From Hydra vulgaris (taxonomy: Eukaryota; Cnidaria; Hydrozoa; Anthoathecata; Hydridae), in the NCBI RefSeq assembly GCF_038396675.1, contig NC_088920.1:73857001-73921000 (forward strand): a stretch of DNA of 64,000 nt, in the 5' to 3' direction. The notes beneath the pieces are model-generated. The model saw only the letters and a program-made list of their open reading frames with translations. It did not search any database and had not been told where the DNA came from. Made by a program: the position numbers and the translations under genes. This document shows, in pieces, positions 27,457 through 39,987 of this stretch (the first letter of the stretch is position 1; the number at the start of each line of letters is the position of its first letter).

Positions 27457-29834
27457 GTATTATTATTTTCTATTAATATTTATTATTATTTTCTAATAAT
27501 AGCGTATGCTATTAACAGAAAATGATAATAAATTACCTAATTGCTAGACTATTATTAATCTTATTTATTTTTGGAAAGGTTTTCAACATAATTAACAATG
27601 TTAAAATTTATCAAAAATGAATGATTTTTTAACAAATTATGAGAATTTTAGTAACTAATAGACAATGTACAGCACAGTTTACTTTTTTAGGAATCATTGA
27701 AATATTAAAAAGGAATATTTGATTTTTTTCCTTTTAAAATTGTGTACTTTATATTGTGTACTATGATGCAATCAAATTTTTTTTTATTTAAAACGCTACG
27801 CAACTGACATAATTCAGAAATTGACAGATTTCCTTAAATTAAGACGAATACATGTTTAATTTGGGGGAAAATGGATGGTACAGCGAATAACAATACATGT
27901 TAGACATGCAAGGTGGACTAAGATAATTTAATATACAAATTACTAATACACTTCTGTATTGATAGGGCTGATTAGGGTAATATGGAGACCTTGGTAAAAT
28001 GAACATACCTAAAGAGTTCCTAGATGGAAGCTGTGATGTTAAAGTGGTGATAACAGGAATCAGTACAATTTGCGTAAATTTATATGCAGTAATTAGCGGC
28101 TATCATCTAATTAAAACGCTGTTTCATTTTTTAAATTAATATCATCACGCATGAATAAATCTGTTGCGCGAAATTTTGTTGCTAAAGAAAAATATGTTAG
28201 CTAAAAACCAATACGTTTTTGTTTAAAAAACAATGCATAAAAACATTTAGTTTTGACTTAAAAAATGCCATTTATGTGTATATGAACATGCTTGAATTAC
28301 TCAATAATTTTCATTAAAATTACCTACTTTAAAGTCTTAAGGTAAAAGTAGTTTTAATTGCTTTTTAAATAAAAACAAAAAAACATAAATGCTGATGTGT
28401 AAAACATAATTTGTGTAGTGATTAAGTAATATACATCTCCTTATAGTCACGTCTATTATTACTGGCGCTTTGATGAGGATCAGCACTTATAACTAGTTTA
28501 TCCCATCAGACAAACTTCGTCGCCACATATGCTTTAATAAATTTCCCCTAAGACCATTTAAACGAAATAGGTACTTCCAGCATAAATAAACCAAAAACAA
28601 TCAAATGGCAATATGCCAAATTAAAAACTCTTTTAAAACTAAATAAAACACAATAGAGTCTTCAAAAAACTCTAACGCTGTGGTTTGAGTTTTGCAGTTA
28701 TTTTATGTGTTGAGTGAGAAGGAATTTTTTTAAGTAATTTTTTATTTGTTTTATCAATAAGCTCTTTGATGTTGTGACATGTATTGATCTGGTGTGAGTT
28801 TATTGCATCAATCTCAACAACTTTAAGAGATTGATTGTAGAATACTTGTAGCTCTTTCTTTTGCTGTAAACCTGCAAAGCGAGAGTGCAGGGGCGCTGTA
28901 CAGAATGTGAGAACTATAAATTTAAAGTACGTTTAATTGATTGTGACCAATTTTTTCAAGGTACTCAAGTAAGTAGGGTACAGACGTGATAGTATTCAAA
29001 ACTTTTATCCATAGATCATCCCAGTTAGGATTTTTGTTTTTTAGAATTCGCTAGAGACACAAGATAGTGCTAGGGGTGTAGGATTTGTATCACAAACTGA
29101 AGTGGCTGGTTCAGAAACATCAAATATTAGAATACTTCTTTCACGTCTTGCTGCTTGCTAAAGGTCAACTTAAAAGAACGTATATTAAAAAAACGTTTAT
29201 TAGATCAGTAACAATTCATTAAAACGCAAAAAGTTATAAAAATTGTTCAAAACTGTCTCCTTTGGCTTCAATACATTTCTAAAGCCATTGGTGTTTCCGA
29301 ATATGCACGCACACGATTTACCGATATCTTTTCCCAGCAACGTATTTAAGTTGTTTTGAGTGCACCATCAGTAACGTATTGCGTTCTCAAGATTTTTCCC
29401 CATAGGATGAACCAGATTAAATTGTGTATTAGATTCATACCCTAATGGTTCAACGACAAACGTTTCTGTCCCAATAGCCCGAAAAGAACTCTCTGCCAAA
29501 GGCAATTGTTGGAATTGCCAACTTTCTTAGGTGGATTTAATCTTCAGTCCTGCTGAAGGAAGAATCTAACTGAATTAAAGTGATGTCTCGTAAACTGTTC
29601 TGTAATCGTCCCGCAATGAGTTTGTAAAAATAATTTTGCATTTATAATTTATTTATGATATAAATAATATTCTCAAAGAGTTAAATTTACTTTTTTTTTA
29701 TTTATTGATCTTTAAAGCAAAGAACTAAATATCGAAACATAAATTTAAGTAAAATAAATAAAAATAGTCGTTTAACTGGTTATCGGGGAATATACTAATT
29801 TAAACTGTTAATTTATTTTATTAGTTGTAGCAGA
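27457..29834. other. Intergenic DNA without recognisable genes
   Basis: No coding signal that I can support on either strand. The segment 29220-29520 read on the minus strand is slightly protein-like (ending KPKETVLNNFYNF) and may be a decayed transposase, but no catalytic motif is visible. Confidence 0.5.
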
Positions 29835-30008
29835 GCAGTTGTAGCGCAGTGGTTAGCACGCTTGCCTCAGAATTTAGTGATCTGTGGTTAAACGCCACCT
29901 CTGGTTAAGTTTTATAACCTTCAAAAGAAGGAAGCGTGAACTTACTTTCAAATGCACTTCCGCGGTGCTCTTTGATGAAAGCGTGGGGACTTCTTAGGGC
30001 ACCTAAAT
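29835..30008 (+). mobile_element. tRNA-derived SINE copy 1
   Basis: Head GTAGCGCAGTGGTTAGCACG resembles an RNA polymerase III A box; a degenerate B box GTGGTTAAACGCC follows. The 3' part GCGTGAACTT...ATGCACTTCCGCGGTGCTCT...GGACTTCT...GGCACCTAAA matches the SINE at 40.7 kb and ends in an A-rich tail. No functional tRNA: the acceptor arm does not pair. Confidence 0.75.
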
Positions 30009-31926
30009 TAAAAATGAAAAACGGTTGATTTCCATACATTTAAAGTAGTTGCAAATATTTAAATAGTCTTAAGACAGTCGCACGGTAGTTGCAAGATAGA
30101 TGTGCGACTTTATAAAGTCTTGCGACAATTCAGCTGGTAATCATGGATTGAGTAAATAGATAAATATCAAATATTTTATCAGAAGTGATCTTTTAATACA
30201 TAAGTGCTAAAAAAATCTCTTTACTAGTTTTGGCTATTTCTGTAGAGAAAACTAATACAAATTTCGAGAATTTAAACAAAAACGTCAAGCAATAAAAAGA
30301 TTATCGTCAAGCAAAACCCTGAAACTTATGCATTTTTTCATACACTATAAACAGCTATACTTTTAGCAATCATAAAAGTGCCTAAGTTATATAACCCACA
30401 ATGATCATTTTTATTATGCCGATATTTTTTTTCAAACTAAGTTAGCAAAGAAAATCAACATCATTTGAAAAACCAGTTTCTACAGTGTCTTCCTAGAGTA
30501 TTTAGATGAATAGACTTTAAAATTAGGTTTATGTTTTTGAATTGTTCTTACCTAACTGTAAAGTTAAAATGGAATATGAACTTGAAATTATTAAAACTAT
30601 AATTAAAAAAAAAAATCATTTAAATTCACATTTGATGACTATTAGTTGCTTGACAAAACTTAAAGAGCAAAATTATATTGCACAAAGGAGATGTGTTCTT
30701 CTTGGAACTCACAATATTTTATCTTTTTAGAACTTACAATATTTTATTTTATTTTCTTGGAATTCACAACATTTTATCTTTTTGGAAATTTTCTTTATGT
30801 TTCAATAGGCATCCAACTCAGTTAAATAGATCTTTTACATTATCGACGTAAGGCAATTTTGTTCTCCTCCCTCTCGCTCCACTGAAAAAAATTATAGAGA
30901 CTTAAGAGTAAATAATTTTAACAAATGTATTTTCCTTTGTATCTGTTTCTAAAACATTGTATATTGTTATTCAATTACTTGGTAAATTAAATTTTTAATA
31001 CTGTTGTGTCCATTTTAAACATAGTGTTGATCAATATTTTATGTAAAATAAAGAATAACTTTTTTTGAGTTGCTCTTTTATTCCACTGCTAACTGGATTA
31101 TGAAACAAATCTTTACAAAGCCGCAAACATTCCCCTTGTCGACACCTCCTTTTGAGTGATGTATAAAAAAATAGTAACGAGTTTTGTTACACTTTTTTGT
31201 TACAAAAAACATTTTGTTAAAACAAAATGCACAAGAATTTTAAAATTGAAAAAGTTACGCCTTTCAACAAAGAAATACGTATTAGTTTAAATACGTAATA
31301 AAACGTATACACTAGGATTAAGTTGTACGTACTATGTAAAATTAGGCTTTTATAAAAACAAAATGTTTTTATAATAGTACATTTTTGAAAAACTGTCGGA
31401 AATGTTTCATTTCGAAAATGGTTACGTTGCGCGTATAACCGGGTAAACAATGTGCCAAAATAAGTCTGTAAACTTTTCGAAATTTTAAAACATCATCTAT
31501 AGGTCGTCGTCTAAAAAAAGTAGCGTTTGTTATCCTTTTTTTAACTTCAAATTTAAATTTGAAAAAAGTGAAAAAAGGATATTCGGCCAAATTTTCAAAA
31601 AATTTTTTTTGAAAATTGGATAATGTCTAGAGGTCGTCGTACTACAAAGTTTATTTTTTATATCTATTTTTTGCTAGAAAACTCTTTAAATCCTTTACAA
31701 AAACTTAATACTAAAAATAAAATGCAAAATTTAAGCTTTGAGCATCATTGACCATTAAAAGTCGTTGCGTGATTAAATAGTTAGCAAAATAAACATGTGA
31801 ACGTATGCATATAAATTTCAAAAATTTATTTAAAAAAATTTGGTTATTATATCAATTAGCAAAATTAAAATTTTAAAAATAATTTTAAAACTAGTTTATT
31901 GGATAAGCTAATATTTTATTATAACA
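30009..31926. other. Intergenic DNA with a short tandem repeat
   Basis: No gene supported. A 30-32 base unit (TTCTTGGAACTCACAATATT TTATCTTTTT, then two diverged copies) is tandemly repeated three times at about 30697-30785. The remainder is AT-rich single-copy-looking sequence. Confidence 0.5.
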
Positions 31927-32136
31927 ATGAACCTTAGAAAAAATGATCAAGACTGGTTAATTGGTAACCCTGAAACCAATAAACTATCAAGCTTCAGTTG
32001 CCTACCAACAAAAAGAGATGAAAAAGATACAGAGTTTACTCCTTTACCACCAAAAAAAAGAAAGATGCATTTAACAAATTCACTCGAAATATATACAAAG
32101 AAGCTCTCAGTAGAAACGGCATCTGTGGCAGACTAA
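31927..32136 (+). CDS. 69-residue hypothetical ORF, perhaps transposon-derived
   Basis: Begins MNLRKNDQDWLIGNPETNKL and has a basic, Pro/Lys patch (PPKKRK) like a nuclear-localisation signal. Followed by weak coding-like sequence in other frames to about 32350 (FENVIVLS-type fragments). Not recognised; possibly the N-terminus of a decayed DNA transposon protein. Confidence 0.25.
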   Translation: MNLRKNDQDWLIGNPETNKLSSFSCLPTKRDEKDTEFTPLPPKKRKMHLTNSLEIYTKKLSVETASVAD

Positions 32137-32639
32137 TGTTGTTTATCAGTTCACCTACAGCTTCAATTTCAATTCTCTATCTTTGGCAAAAGCCGATGCA
32201 AACTTAATGATATGTCCATGTCAGTATCTACAGTCCATTGCCAAAGACAATATACGCGGGAGAATATTGTTCTGTCAATTAAAGCTGACTGGGCGATACT
32301 CAAATCTAAAAAAGCCATTTTGCAGAAGGATTCAAAGCTTTTTCATTAAGACTTAGCTCATAATGAAGAACTGTAGCAGTTCTTATTAGGGGATCTCTTA
32401 AAGGGTACTTATTTATTCATTAATATATTTAAATCCTATGTATATTTTTTCTTTTTGTTTTCAAAGAAACTAACTTAACTTTTACTTGCAGACCAAAACT
32501 TATTGGTGTACCTTTGATTAAACCCCTGACCTTTGATTAAAGACTCTGCAGATAAAATTCAATTTGATGTTGCCGTGAATCTGCCCGAAATAAACATTTT
32601 GGAAAACATTATTGGTATATCAGGGTTAGGGTTATTGCG

Positions 32640-32712
32640 ATTGCGGTTCGCAATTGCGGTTTTTTATTGCGATTTTTTATTGCGATTGCAATTGCGATTG
32701 CGGTTCTGTAGT
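32640..32712 (+). repeat. GATTGC/GGTT hexamer-type low-complexity repeat at the LINE A 5' side
   Basis: Repeated ATTGCGATT, TTGCGGTT and TTTTTATTGCGA words. It lies about 100 bases before LINE A ORF1 and may be 5' UTR sequence or an unrelated microsatellite. Confidence 0.6.
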
Positions 32713-32808
32713 AAACGGACGTGCTTTTGCTTTGAAAGAAATAAACTAATAAAATTGATATTGCAAGTTTTATTTATTTATTTATTTATTTTTCAAATCT
32801 TGTCAATA

Positions 32809-33602
32809 ATGAGTTCAAAACTTAACACTGAAGTCTCAATAAAATTAGTTCATGAAATATTTCAAGAAATGTTCCAAAAACAACAAAAAGATATTTTAGC
32901 GTTAATAAGTGCAAATTTAATACTGGCTAACGATCGAATTGATGGATTGCTAAAAGAAATTAATACATTAAAGAATTCTTGTGAAGTTTTAAACAAACAA
33001 GCAGATGATAAAGTATGAAAAAATACAAAAAGACATTGAAGAAAGTCTAACGTTCTATCAGGATTGCCATGATAAAAAAGTCAGCGATTTGGAAAAAAAA
33101 TTGATAAATGATAAAAAAAGTCAGTGATGTGGAAAAAAAAATATGGTCGAATGCAACCATAGAGGAGAATGAAAAAAATAGATTTAGACAACTAGAAGAT
33201 CGTCAAAGGAGAAACAATCTTCGAATCGAAGGAGTCAAAGAAAATGATAACGAAAACTGGGATGATACGGAAGTAAAAATAATAAACCTTCTCGAAAATA
33301 ACTTCAATGTTAAAGATGTAATCATAGAAAGAGCGCACAGAACTGGTATTATCGAAATTAAAAAGCCTAGAACAATTGTAATTAAGTTACTAAATTATAA
33401 AGACAAAGTAAAGATTTTAAAAAACGCCAAAAAACTAAAAGGTTCTGGAATTTATATTAACGAGGATTTTTCGCTAGAAACTACTATAATAAGAAAGAAA
33501 CTTCTTGAAGAAAGCAAAACGCATAGGATAAACGGTAAATATTCTGTTGTTATATATGATAAGCTCATTGTTAAAGATTTTCGAAAAAAAAAATCATGTT
33601 AA
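32809..33602 (+). pseudogene. LINE A ORF1: coiled-coil RNA-binding protein
   Basis: ATG 32809 (MSSKLNTEVSIKLVHEIFQE). N-terminal coiled coil, TGA at 33016 with a frame change, a duplicated KKVSD(L/V)EKK segment near 33078-33135, then the RRM-like core: RRNNLRIEGVKEN, IIERAHRTG and PRTIVIKLLNYKDK. This is the L1-type ORF1 (transposase 22) fold that binds LINE RNA as trimers. Basic tail ends at 33602. Confidence 0.8.
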
Positions 33603-33655
33603 ATGATTTTTTTTTTTTTTAGTTAAATTTACATTGATTTATTTTTTTATTTAAA

Positions 33656-36357
33656 ATGGCTGATATTATTGTTTTATCAAACATAAATTTTAATTCACAG
33701 AAAAAGCCAATAATTTTAAACAACTATTCGGATCCCGATTATAATTTTTTTAACGATAGTCAAGTAATTAAAAATACTAGCCCGATATACTATAACCCAA
33801 ATTCAAAAATTATTGATAAAGGAATAGAAGATAATTCGTTTTCAATGCTTCACAATAATATTAGAAGTATTCAAAAAAATTTTGAGTCATTGAAACAATT
33901 TTTACATAAAATTGACATTAGATTTCAGGTAATTTGTCTCAGCGAGACATGGTGTAACGATGTAAGCATTGAAAACAATTCCAATTTTCAATTACCTAAT
34001 TATAAAGTAATTCATCAAGTAAGAGCATCAAATAAGGAAGGTGGAGGTTTGTGTATATACATAAAAAATTCAATTTTATTCAAAAGGAAACCACAGTTAA
34101 GTTTAACCACTAATGATTATGAATCTTTATGTGTTGAAATTATTAATAAAACTTCAAGAAATATCGTCATCCATGCTTTATATAGACTGCCCTCAGGAAG
34201 TATTAAGGCATTTGAAAATCACATTAAAAGTATAATAAAAAAAAAATCAACTTTAAATAAATCGGTTTATATTGTTGGTGACATTAATTTTAATATATTA
34301 GGATACGACAAAAATAAAAACATTAGGAACTTCTTTAACACAATTTTTCAAAATAGTTATATTCCCCTAATAAATAAACCAACGCGAGTAACTAGAGAAA
34401 GTGCAACATCTTTAGATCAAATTATTACAAATGATTTCGTAAATATTAAAATAAGGACAGGTATATTTAAATCTGACATTTTTGATCACTTCCCTATTTT
34501 TATTCTATCGCAAAAATGCATCGACTATGATGCTCTTAGTGATTGAAAAAAATTAATTACAACACGGTAAGTAAACGACGCTTCCATCAAAAATTTTCAT
34601 AAACTTCTTACTGGTGTCAACTGGGACACCCTACAACTAAGTCTAAATGCCGATAAAGCATATGATATCTTTTTAACTGAATTTCTTAATCTTTATAATA
34701 AAGCATTCCCGGAAGTTACTAAAGTTATCAAAACAAAAACACTTTTAAACCCCTGGATCACGAGGGGCATTCTTAAATCCTCAAAAAAAAAAAACAACGT
34801 TTATAAAACAAGTTTCTTAAAAAAAAAAACTCTTAAAAATGAAACTAATTACAAAACCTATAAACAGCTATATGAATCAGTTTTAAAACGCTCAAAGAAA
34901 CATTACTATTCGGAACTATTATTTAAACACAAAAATGATTCGAAAAAAACATGGCAAATTATAAAGGAGGTAATCGGTAAAAAACGTTTATACGGTAATT
35001 TACTTCCGAAAAATCTTAAAGTTAATAACAATTCTATTGTAAATAAATCCTTAGTGGCCGAAACACTTAATCAGTTTTTTGTAAATATAGGTCCTATTTT
35101 ATCATCAAATATAGCAACTTCTAAAATACACTTTAAGTCTTACGTAACCTCAAACAACATTAGTGTTATGTCTAATCCTAAACTTACGGAAAATGAATTA
35201 TTAGACGCAGTTTCTTTGTTAAAGCCCAAAAAAGTGTAGGTTTCGATTCTATAAGTAGTAATGTCGTTATTAAATCGATAAAATACATCACAATTCCATT
35301 ATTACATATTTTTAATTTATCATTAAAACATGGTGTTTTTCCAAAAAACCTAAAAATTGCAAAAATCATTCCAATTTTAAAATCAGGCGATCCTTCTGAA
35401 GTTGCAAATTATCGTCCAATCTCAATTCTTAATTGTTTTTCTAAAATATTAGAGCGAGTTATGTATAATAGGCTTTATTCTTTTTTAAATGTAAATAATA
35501 TTCTTTACCATAAACAATTTGGATTCAAATCTGGCCATTCCACCGATCATGCAATCATTCACCTAGTTCAGGACATATTTAAATCGTTTGATGAAGGCAA
35601 GTATACCCTTGGTCTTTTTATCGATTTAAGTAAAGCTTTCGATACAGTCAATCATCAAATCCTTCTATCGAAACTCAAAAGTTATGCTATAAAAAATACT
35701 AACTTGTCCTGGTTCGAGAGTTATTTGACTAATAGGTAGCAGTATATAGTTTATGATGAAGGAAAAACTAATTATGAGACAATTACATGTGGTGTTCCTC
35801 GAGGATCAATTTTAGGGCCACTTCTATTTCTTGTTTATATAAACGATTTAAATAAATTTTCTAACATTTTAAATACAATTTTATTTGCAGATGATACCAG
35901 CTTGTTTTATTCCAATAAAGATATCAATATATTATTCCAAACATTAAACAAAGAACTAGGCAAACTAACCCAATGGTTTAAATCAATTTCAAACGTAGAT
36001 CGCTTCTCACACACACAAACACTATTTAATGAACTCAATAATCTAAATGTATATAAACTAAACCTCTATCAAGTTCTTATTTTCATGTTCAAACTTGATA
36101 AAAATATATTACCAATCTTATTTTATTCAATTTTTGAAAAAATAAATCACATATACCCTACTAGATTTTCAAAATACAACTACATTCAATCCAAAACTTA
36201 TTATTCCCCTACTAAATTCTCTATTGTAAACCGAGGACCAAAGTTGTGGAACATAATATTAAATAATGAAATGAAAACTAATTATTCTCTAAACCAATTC
36301 AAAACAAAACTTAAGCAATTACTTTTGTTAACTGAAAATGAATTAAATTTTTTCTAA
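33656..36357 (+). pseudogene. LINE A ORF2: endonuclease and reverse transcriptase, damaged
   Basis: ATG 33656. Endonuclease: SMLHNNIRSIQKN, ICLSETWCND, YIVGDINFNILG, FKSDIFDHFPIF. After TGA 34546 the linker continues. RT: RPISILNCFSK, GLFIDLSKAFDTVNH, GVPRGSILGPLLFLVYINDL and the catalytic FADDTSLF at about 35886. After QWFKSIS (about 35985) the frame jumps into RFSHTQTLFNELNN, so a few hundred bases of the thumb are deleted. It ends TENELNFF at 36357. Other breaks near 35238 (frameshift) and 35739 (TAG). Confidence 0.85.
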
Positions 36358-37010
36358 TAAAACTTCTTTATATTAGAAATCAATAATTTATAGTTAAATA
36401 ATTAATTCCTTTAGATTATTAATACATAATTAATCAATAATGTACATATATTTTTATCATTTTAAATGATAATCTTCTTTTTGAGAAATTTATTTTTCAT
36501 TTTTGCGTTATTTATTAATCTTATACTTTTAGTTTATACTGTTTATTTGCTTTTACTTAATTGGCAATGAAAAGTATTATAAATATAATTAAATAAGTTA
36601 AACTATAAAATGCTCTTCCAATAAAATGTTTTTATATAAAATCATATCTTCTTATTTTTCAAAGCAATTCTTAAATATTATTTTTGTCATTTAATATTTT
36701 AATAAATTTTGTTTCTTTTATTTTACAAAGCAATGTTATATCTTATTTTTTGAAAAACTATAAATTTTAAACGATATGCGATATATTTAAATTTTCTTTT
36801 ATAATATATATCAGAGATATATACATTGAAACTATATTTTATTGTCAAACTATATTTTGTCTAGTAATGACGCATTTTTTGGGGCTTAATGATAAGACTA
36901 AATTTGTCTTCTTCTAGCCCCGGTCATGTAATTATTTTTTAAAAGTTACGACTGTATATTTTTTTTTATCGGCAAAGTGTAAATAAATAAAAAAAAAAAA
37001 TAAAAAATAT
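36358..37010 (+). other. LINE A 3' UTR with conserved hairpin
   Basis: AT-rich, non-coding. The stem formed by GGGGCT/AGCCCC and AAGAC/GTCTT is shared with the truncated copy at 17.84-17.89 kb and probably serves as the reverse transcriptase recognition structure. Followed by TCGGCAAAGTGTAAATAAAT and an A-run. Confidence 0.65.
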
Positions 37011-37289
37011 GCTTTGATACAACAGCAAGCAACACAGGTAATAAAAATGGAGCAGCAACTTTATTTGAGATTCAGTTAAAAAGACCTCTGCTATAGCTTG
37101 CACATCACCATCATCATAATGAGCTACATATAAACATGAATTTACCACATAACGATAGCAAGAGTTCAGATGAACCCATTTTTAAACTTTTCCATGCCGA
37201 ATTTTTAAGAATTGATATTGATTCAAACTTTAATTTTTTTGAATGGCCTACTGACATCAAATTAAAAATAATTATTTTGCCAAGTTAAG

Positions 37290-37820
37290 TTCTGAAATAG
37301 ACTTACCAATTCCTTGAAGAAGAAATATTTCTGCGAGAAGATTATATTGAGTTAATTGAGTTAACTATTACCTTTCTTGGGGAAAAACTATCAACGGACA
37401 GAATATCCAAAATTCACAAACCAGGTTCAATTCACAAAGCAAGATTTATGTCACATTCAACATATATTTTAAAAATGGAGCTCTTATCTGATAAATTTAT
37501 ATGTCCAATGAAGAACATTTTATGATCCACCGCATAGCTAAGTTTATTATTCTTTTTTATCCGATGCAACTTTTCCGCTCAAGGACATCCGTATTTGCTC
37601 CAGTCAATGACTTTGAATTTTTTGTTGCAACGGACTGGTATCATGTAGAAGGTTCAGATATCGCAAACGCTGTGTTTTCGTCAATAAACCGCCACCTTTA
37701 GTATTTAACAAAAGAGCTTGTTATTTTATCTTTATTTAATGAAAAATTGTCAGAATTTACTAGGACAATACTAGCAAAGAAACTTTTTTCTACCCGAAGA
37801 CCAAAAACTTTTTTAATTGG
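37290..37820 (+). pseudogene. Fragment of an unclassified transposon-associated protein
   Basis: Frame with TDRISKIHKPGSIHKARFMS and ILKMELLSDKF, then (shifted) VFAPVNDFEFF, NAVFSSINRHL, a TAG where Trp is expected, and YLTKELVILSLFNEKLSE. The pattern K-x-PGA-x-H-x-ARWM...LWYL(S/T)(E/K)EL-x-x-L-x-LF recurs in many invertebrate repeat-encoded proteins of unnamed function. No nuclease motif seen in this fragment. Confidence 0.4.
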
Positions 37821-37860
37821 GAAACCAATTAAAAAAATTTTTGGTTTCCCAATTAAAAAA
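37809..37860. repeat. Perfect 20-base inverted repeat with 12-base spacer
   Basis: Arms TTTTTTAATTGGGAAACCAA (37809-37828) and its reverse complement (37841-37860). It lies in the C-terminal part of the transposon fragment, so the second arm disrupts the reading frame. Confidence 0.9.
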
Positions 37861-38440
37861 CTTCCGACGTAAACTCTTAAACCTTTCTTTATTTTTTAAT
37901 TTGGTCCAATTTTGGTAAACAAAAAGAGGTAACAAATGATTGCGATGAAAGAGGAATCAAACTTGTTGGTGATTTCCACAGGTGTGCGTAAAATAAAGAA
38001 CAGCAATAATTTATTTTGCAAGTCGTTCAACAACACAGAAAGCAAAACCCATCCTATTAGAAATCAAAACTAATTATGTATTTATAATATTTTCTATATT
38101 ACTAATATCTTCTTTATTAGTTATTAATCTTATGAAAGGCTTAAACCTAAAAAAGCCTAATTGAGTAGTAATTATATACTTTTTAAGATTTAAAAAAATA
38201 AATGGTTTAGCAGCTAAATATTTTAATACAGCAACCTCTAGACATTAACCAATATTTATAAAAATTCCACGAAATGTTTATCTAATAACCTTTGGATATA
38301 TATATCCAGTGACGTAGAATAAAGTTTTTTTTTTTTCAGCTTACTCAAATTTAAAGTTAAAAAATATGTAAAAAAGCTATTTTTTCAAGATGGCGACCTC
38401 TAGATGACTTTTTAAAATTTTGAAGAATTTACAGATTTTT
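37861..38440. other. Intergenic DNA, nothing recognised
   Basis: No coding, RNA or repeat signal that I can support. Confidence 0.5.
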
Positions 38441-38612
38441 CAACCCATTATTTAACCCATTTTTTAAACCATTTTTTAGACCATTTTTTAACCCATTTTT
38501 TAACCCATTTTTTAACCCATTATTTAACCCATTTTTTAACCCATTATTTAACCCATTATTTAACCCATTTTTTAACCCATTTTTTAACCCATTATTCAAC
38601 TCATTTTTTAAG
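38441..38612 (+). repeat. 12-base minisatellite (AACCCATTTTTT)n, about 14 copies
   Basis: Tandem units AACCCATTTTTT with variants AACCCATTATTT and AGACCATTTTTT. Because the unit is 12 bases, the minus strand stays open and would encode a repeating N-G-L-K/N peptide; this is a by-product, not a gene. Confidence 0.9.
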
Positions 38613-39900
38613 AAATTTAAAAATGAATAAAGTACCAAAAACATAAAACCCGCAAAACTATTGTCATCACCAAGTTCTTTCAACCTATCATCCACTAATA
38701 TTCTTGATATTTGTGGTAACTTCTGTTGAGTTTTATCTCTTGCAAAGTTCACCAGACCTGCTTGCTCTTTATGAAACTAATTTGAGTTCAGCTGTCTCAT
38801 CTTGTGATCTTAGTGTTGAAAGTTATCTTTCTTTTATTCGTAAGGACTTCAATTGTCACATGTTTGACCTGGGCATTTACATTCGTGAGAATTCACCCAT
38901 TTGTAGGGAAACTAGTTTTGAATTCACAGACTATTCTTTTATGTGCTGTTGTTTAGCACCCGTTCACTCTAAAACCTTTCTCTTTGTTTAATATCTCTCT
39001 CCTTCATCTCATAAACGCATTCTTTTTGATGTTATTTCTGATAAAACTGACCAAGCCCTCTCTCTTTATCCATCAGCTTATATTGTTGATGTCGGTAACT
39101 TTAATGCTTATCACAGTGAGTAGCTTGGCTTTAGAGTCAGTGACTCTGCAGCATTAAAGCCCACAACTTTTGTCTTTCTCAACTACTGACTCAAATAGTC
39201 AACTGTCCAACTCGATTTCCAGACAACCCAAATCATTTACCTTCTCTGCTCAACTTATGTCTTGCTATTAATTCTAGTCAGTGTTCAGTCTCTCCACATT
39301 CACCCTTAGGTGACTCTGATCACAGTTTGATCACTCTAAAACTATTATCTCATTCCACTTCATCATCTGAATCCCCCTATCATCGTACTTCTTACAAATA
39401 CCTTAAAGCTGACTGGGACTTTTTCCGTGATTTCCTTCGTGATGGCCTTTGGGTGGAAATCTTTTGTCTTCCTGTTGACAAATTTGCTTCTTAAATAACT
39501 TCAGGCTGGCATGGAATCTTTTCTTCCCTCTCGATAATTCCAGGTCAAGCCTCACCCCGTGGTTTTCCTCGCATTGTGCTACTGCAATTGCCAATCGAAA
39601 CCGTTACTTCCTTATCTATCAACAAATCAATTCTCCAGATAAGAGAAGTCTGTTTATAACTGCTAGAAACCATTGTAAAAAGGTTTTTTCTAACGCCAAA
39701 GCTCGCAATTCTCAAGTCATGAAATCTTGTATTTCGTCATAAAACTTAAACTCTCGTGACTTCTCGAGATTCTTTAACAGTATCAATAATAAAGGCAAAT
39801 CTGCAATTCCACCTCTCTTGTATGGTTCAGACTTTGTCACCTCATCTAATGGCAAAGCTAAATTGTTTGCTAAAAACTTTTTATCAATATTATCTCTTGA

Positions 39901-39987
39901 TTCCACTAGTTGCGTTTTACCTGATTTAGCCGTCGAACATTTGATCAATGTTCGACGGCTTAATCCGGTAAAACGTAACTAGTGGAA
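39901..39987. repeat. 41-base inverted repeat (3 mismatches) inside LINE B
   Basis: Arms 39901-39941 and about 39947-39987 (GCCGTCGAACATT around a TGATC centre pairs with AATGTTCGACGGC). The second arm is not part of the LINE coding sequence, which resumes right after it with MVDPLLDIRFTPASVCK, so it is a local fold-back duplication. Confidence 0.9.

Larger units (their letters stand above)
32760..37010 (+). mobile_element. LINE A: non-LTR retrotransposon with ORF1, ORF2 and 3' UTR
   Basis: ORF1 (RRM-like), ORF2 (apurinic endonuclease plus reverse transcriptase) and a 3' UTR with the hairpin GGGGCTTAATGATAAGAC...GTCTTCTTCTAGCCCC near 36881-36920, followed by an A-rich tail to about 37010. 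Near full length but with a deletion in ORF2 between the RT core and the C-terminal domain. Confidence 0.85.

Noticed and set aside
29835..29910. tRNA gene
   Set aside because: A-box-like head but degenerate B box and no acceptor stem pairing; tail shared with another copy shows a SINE.
30542..30730. 62-residue ORF
   Set aside because: No motif, runs into a short tandem repeat, isolated in non-coding sequence.
38429..38752. 107-residue minus-strand ORF with repeating N-G-L-K units
   Set aside because: It is the translation of a 12-base minisatellite, which keeps a frame open by its period; no independent coding evidence.
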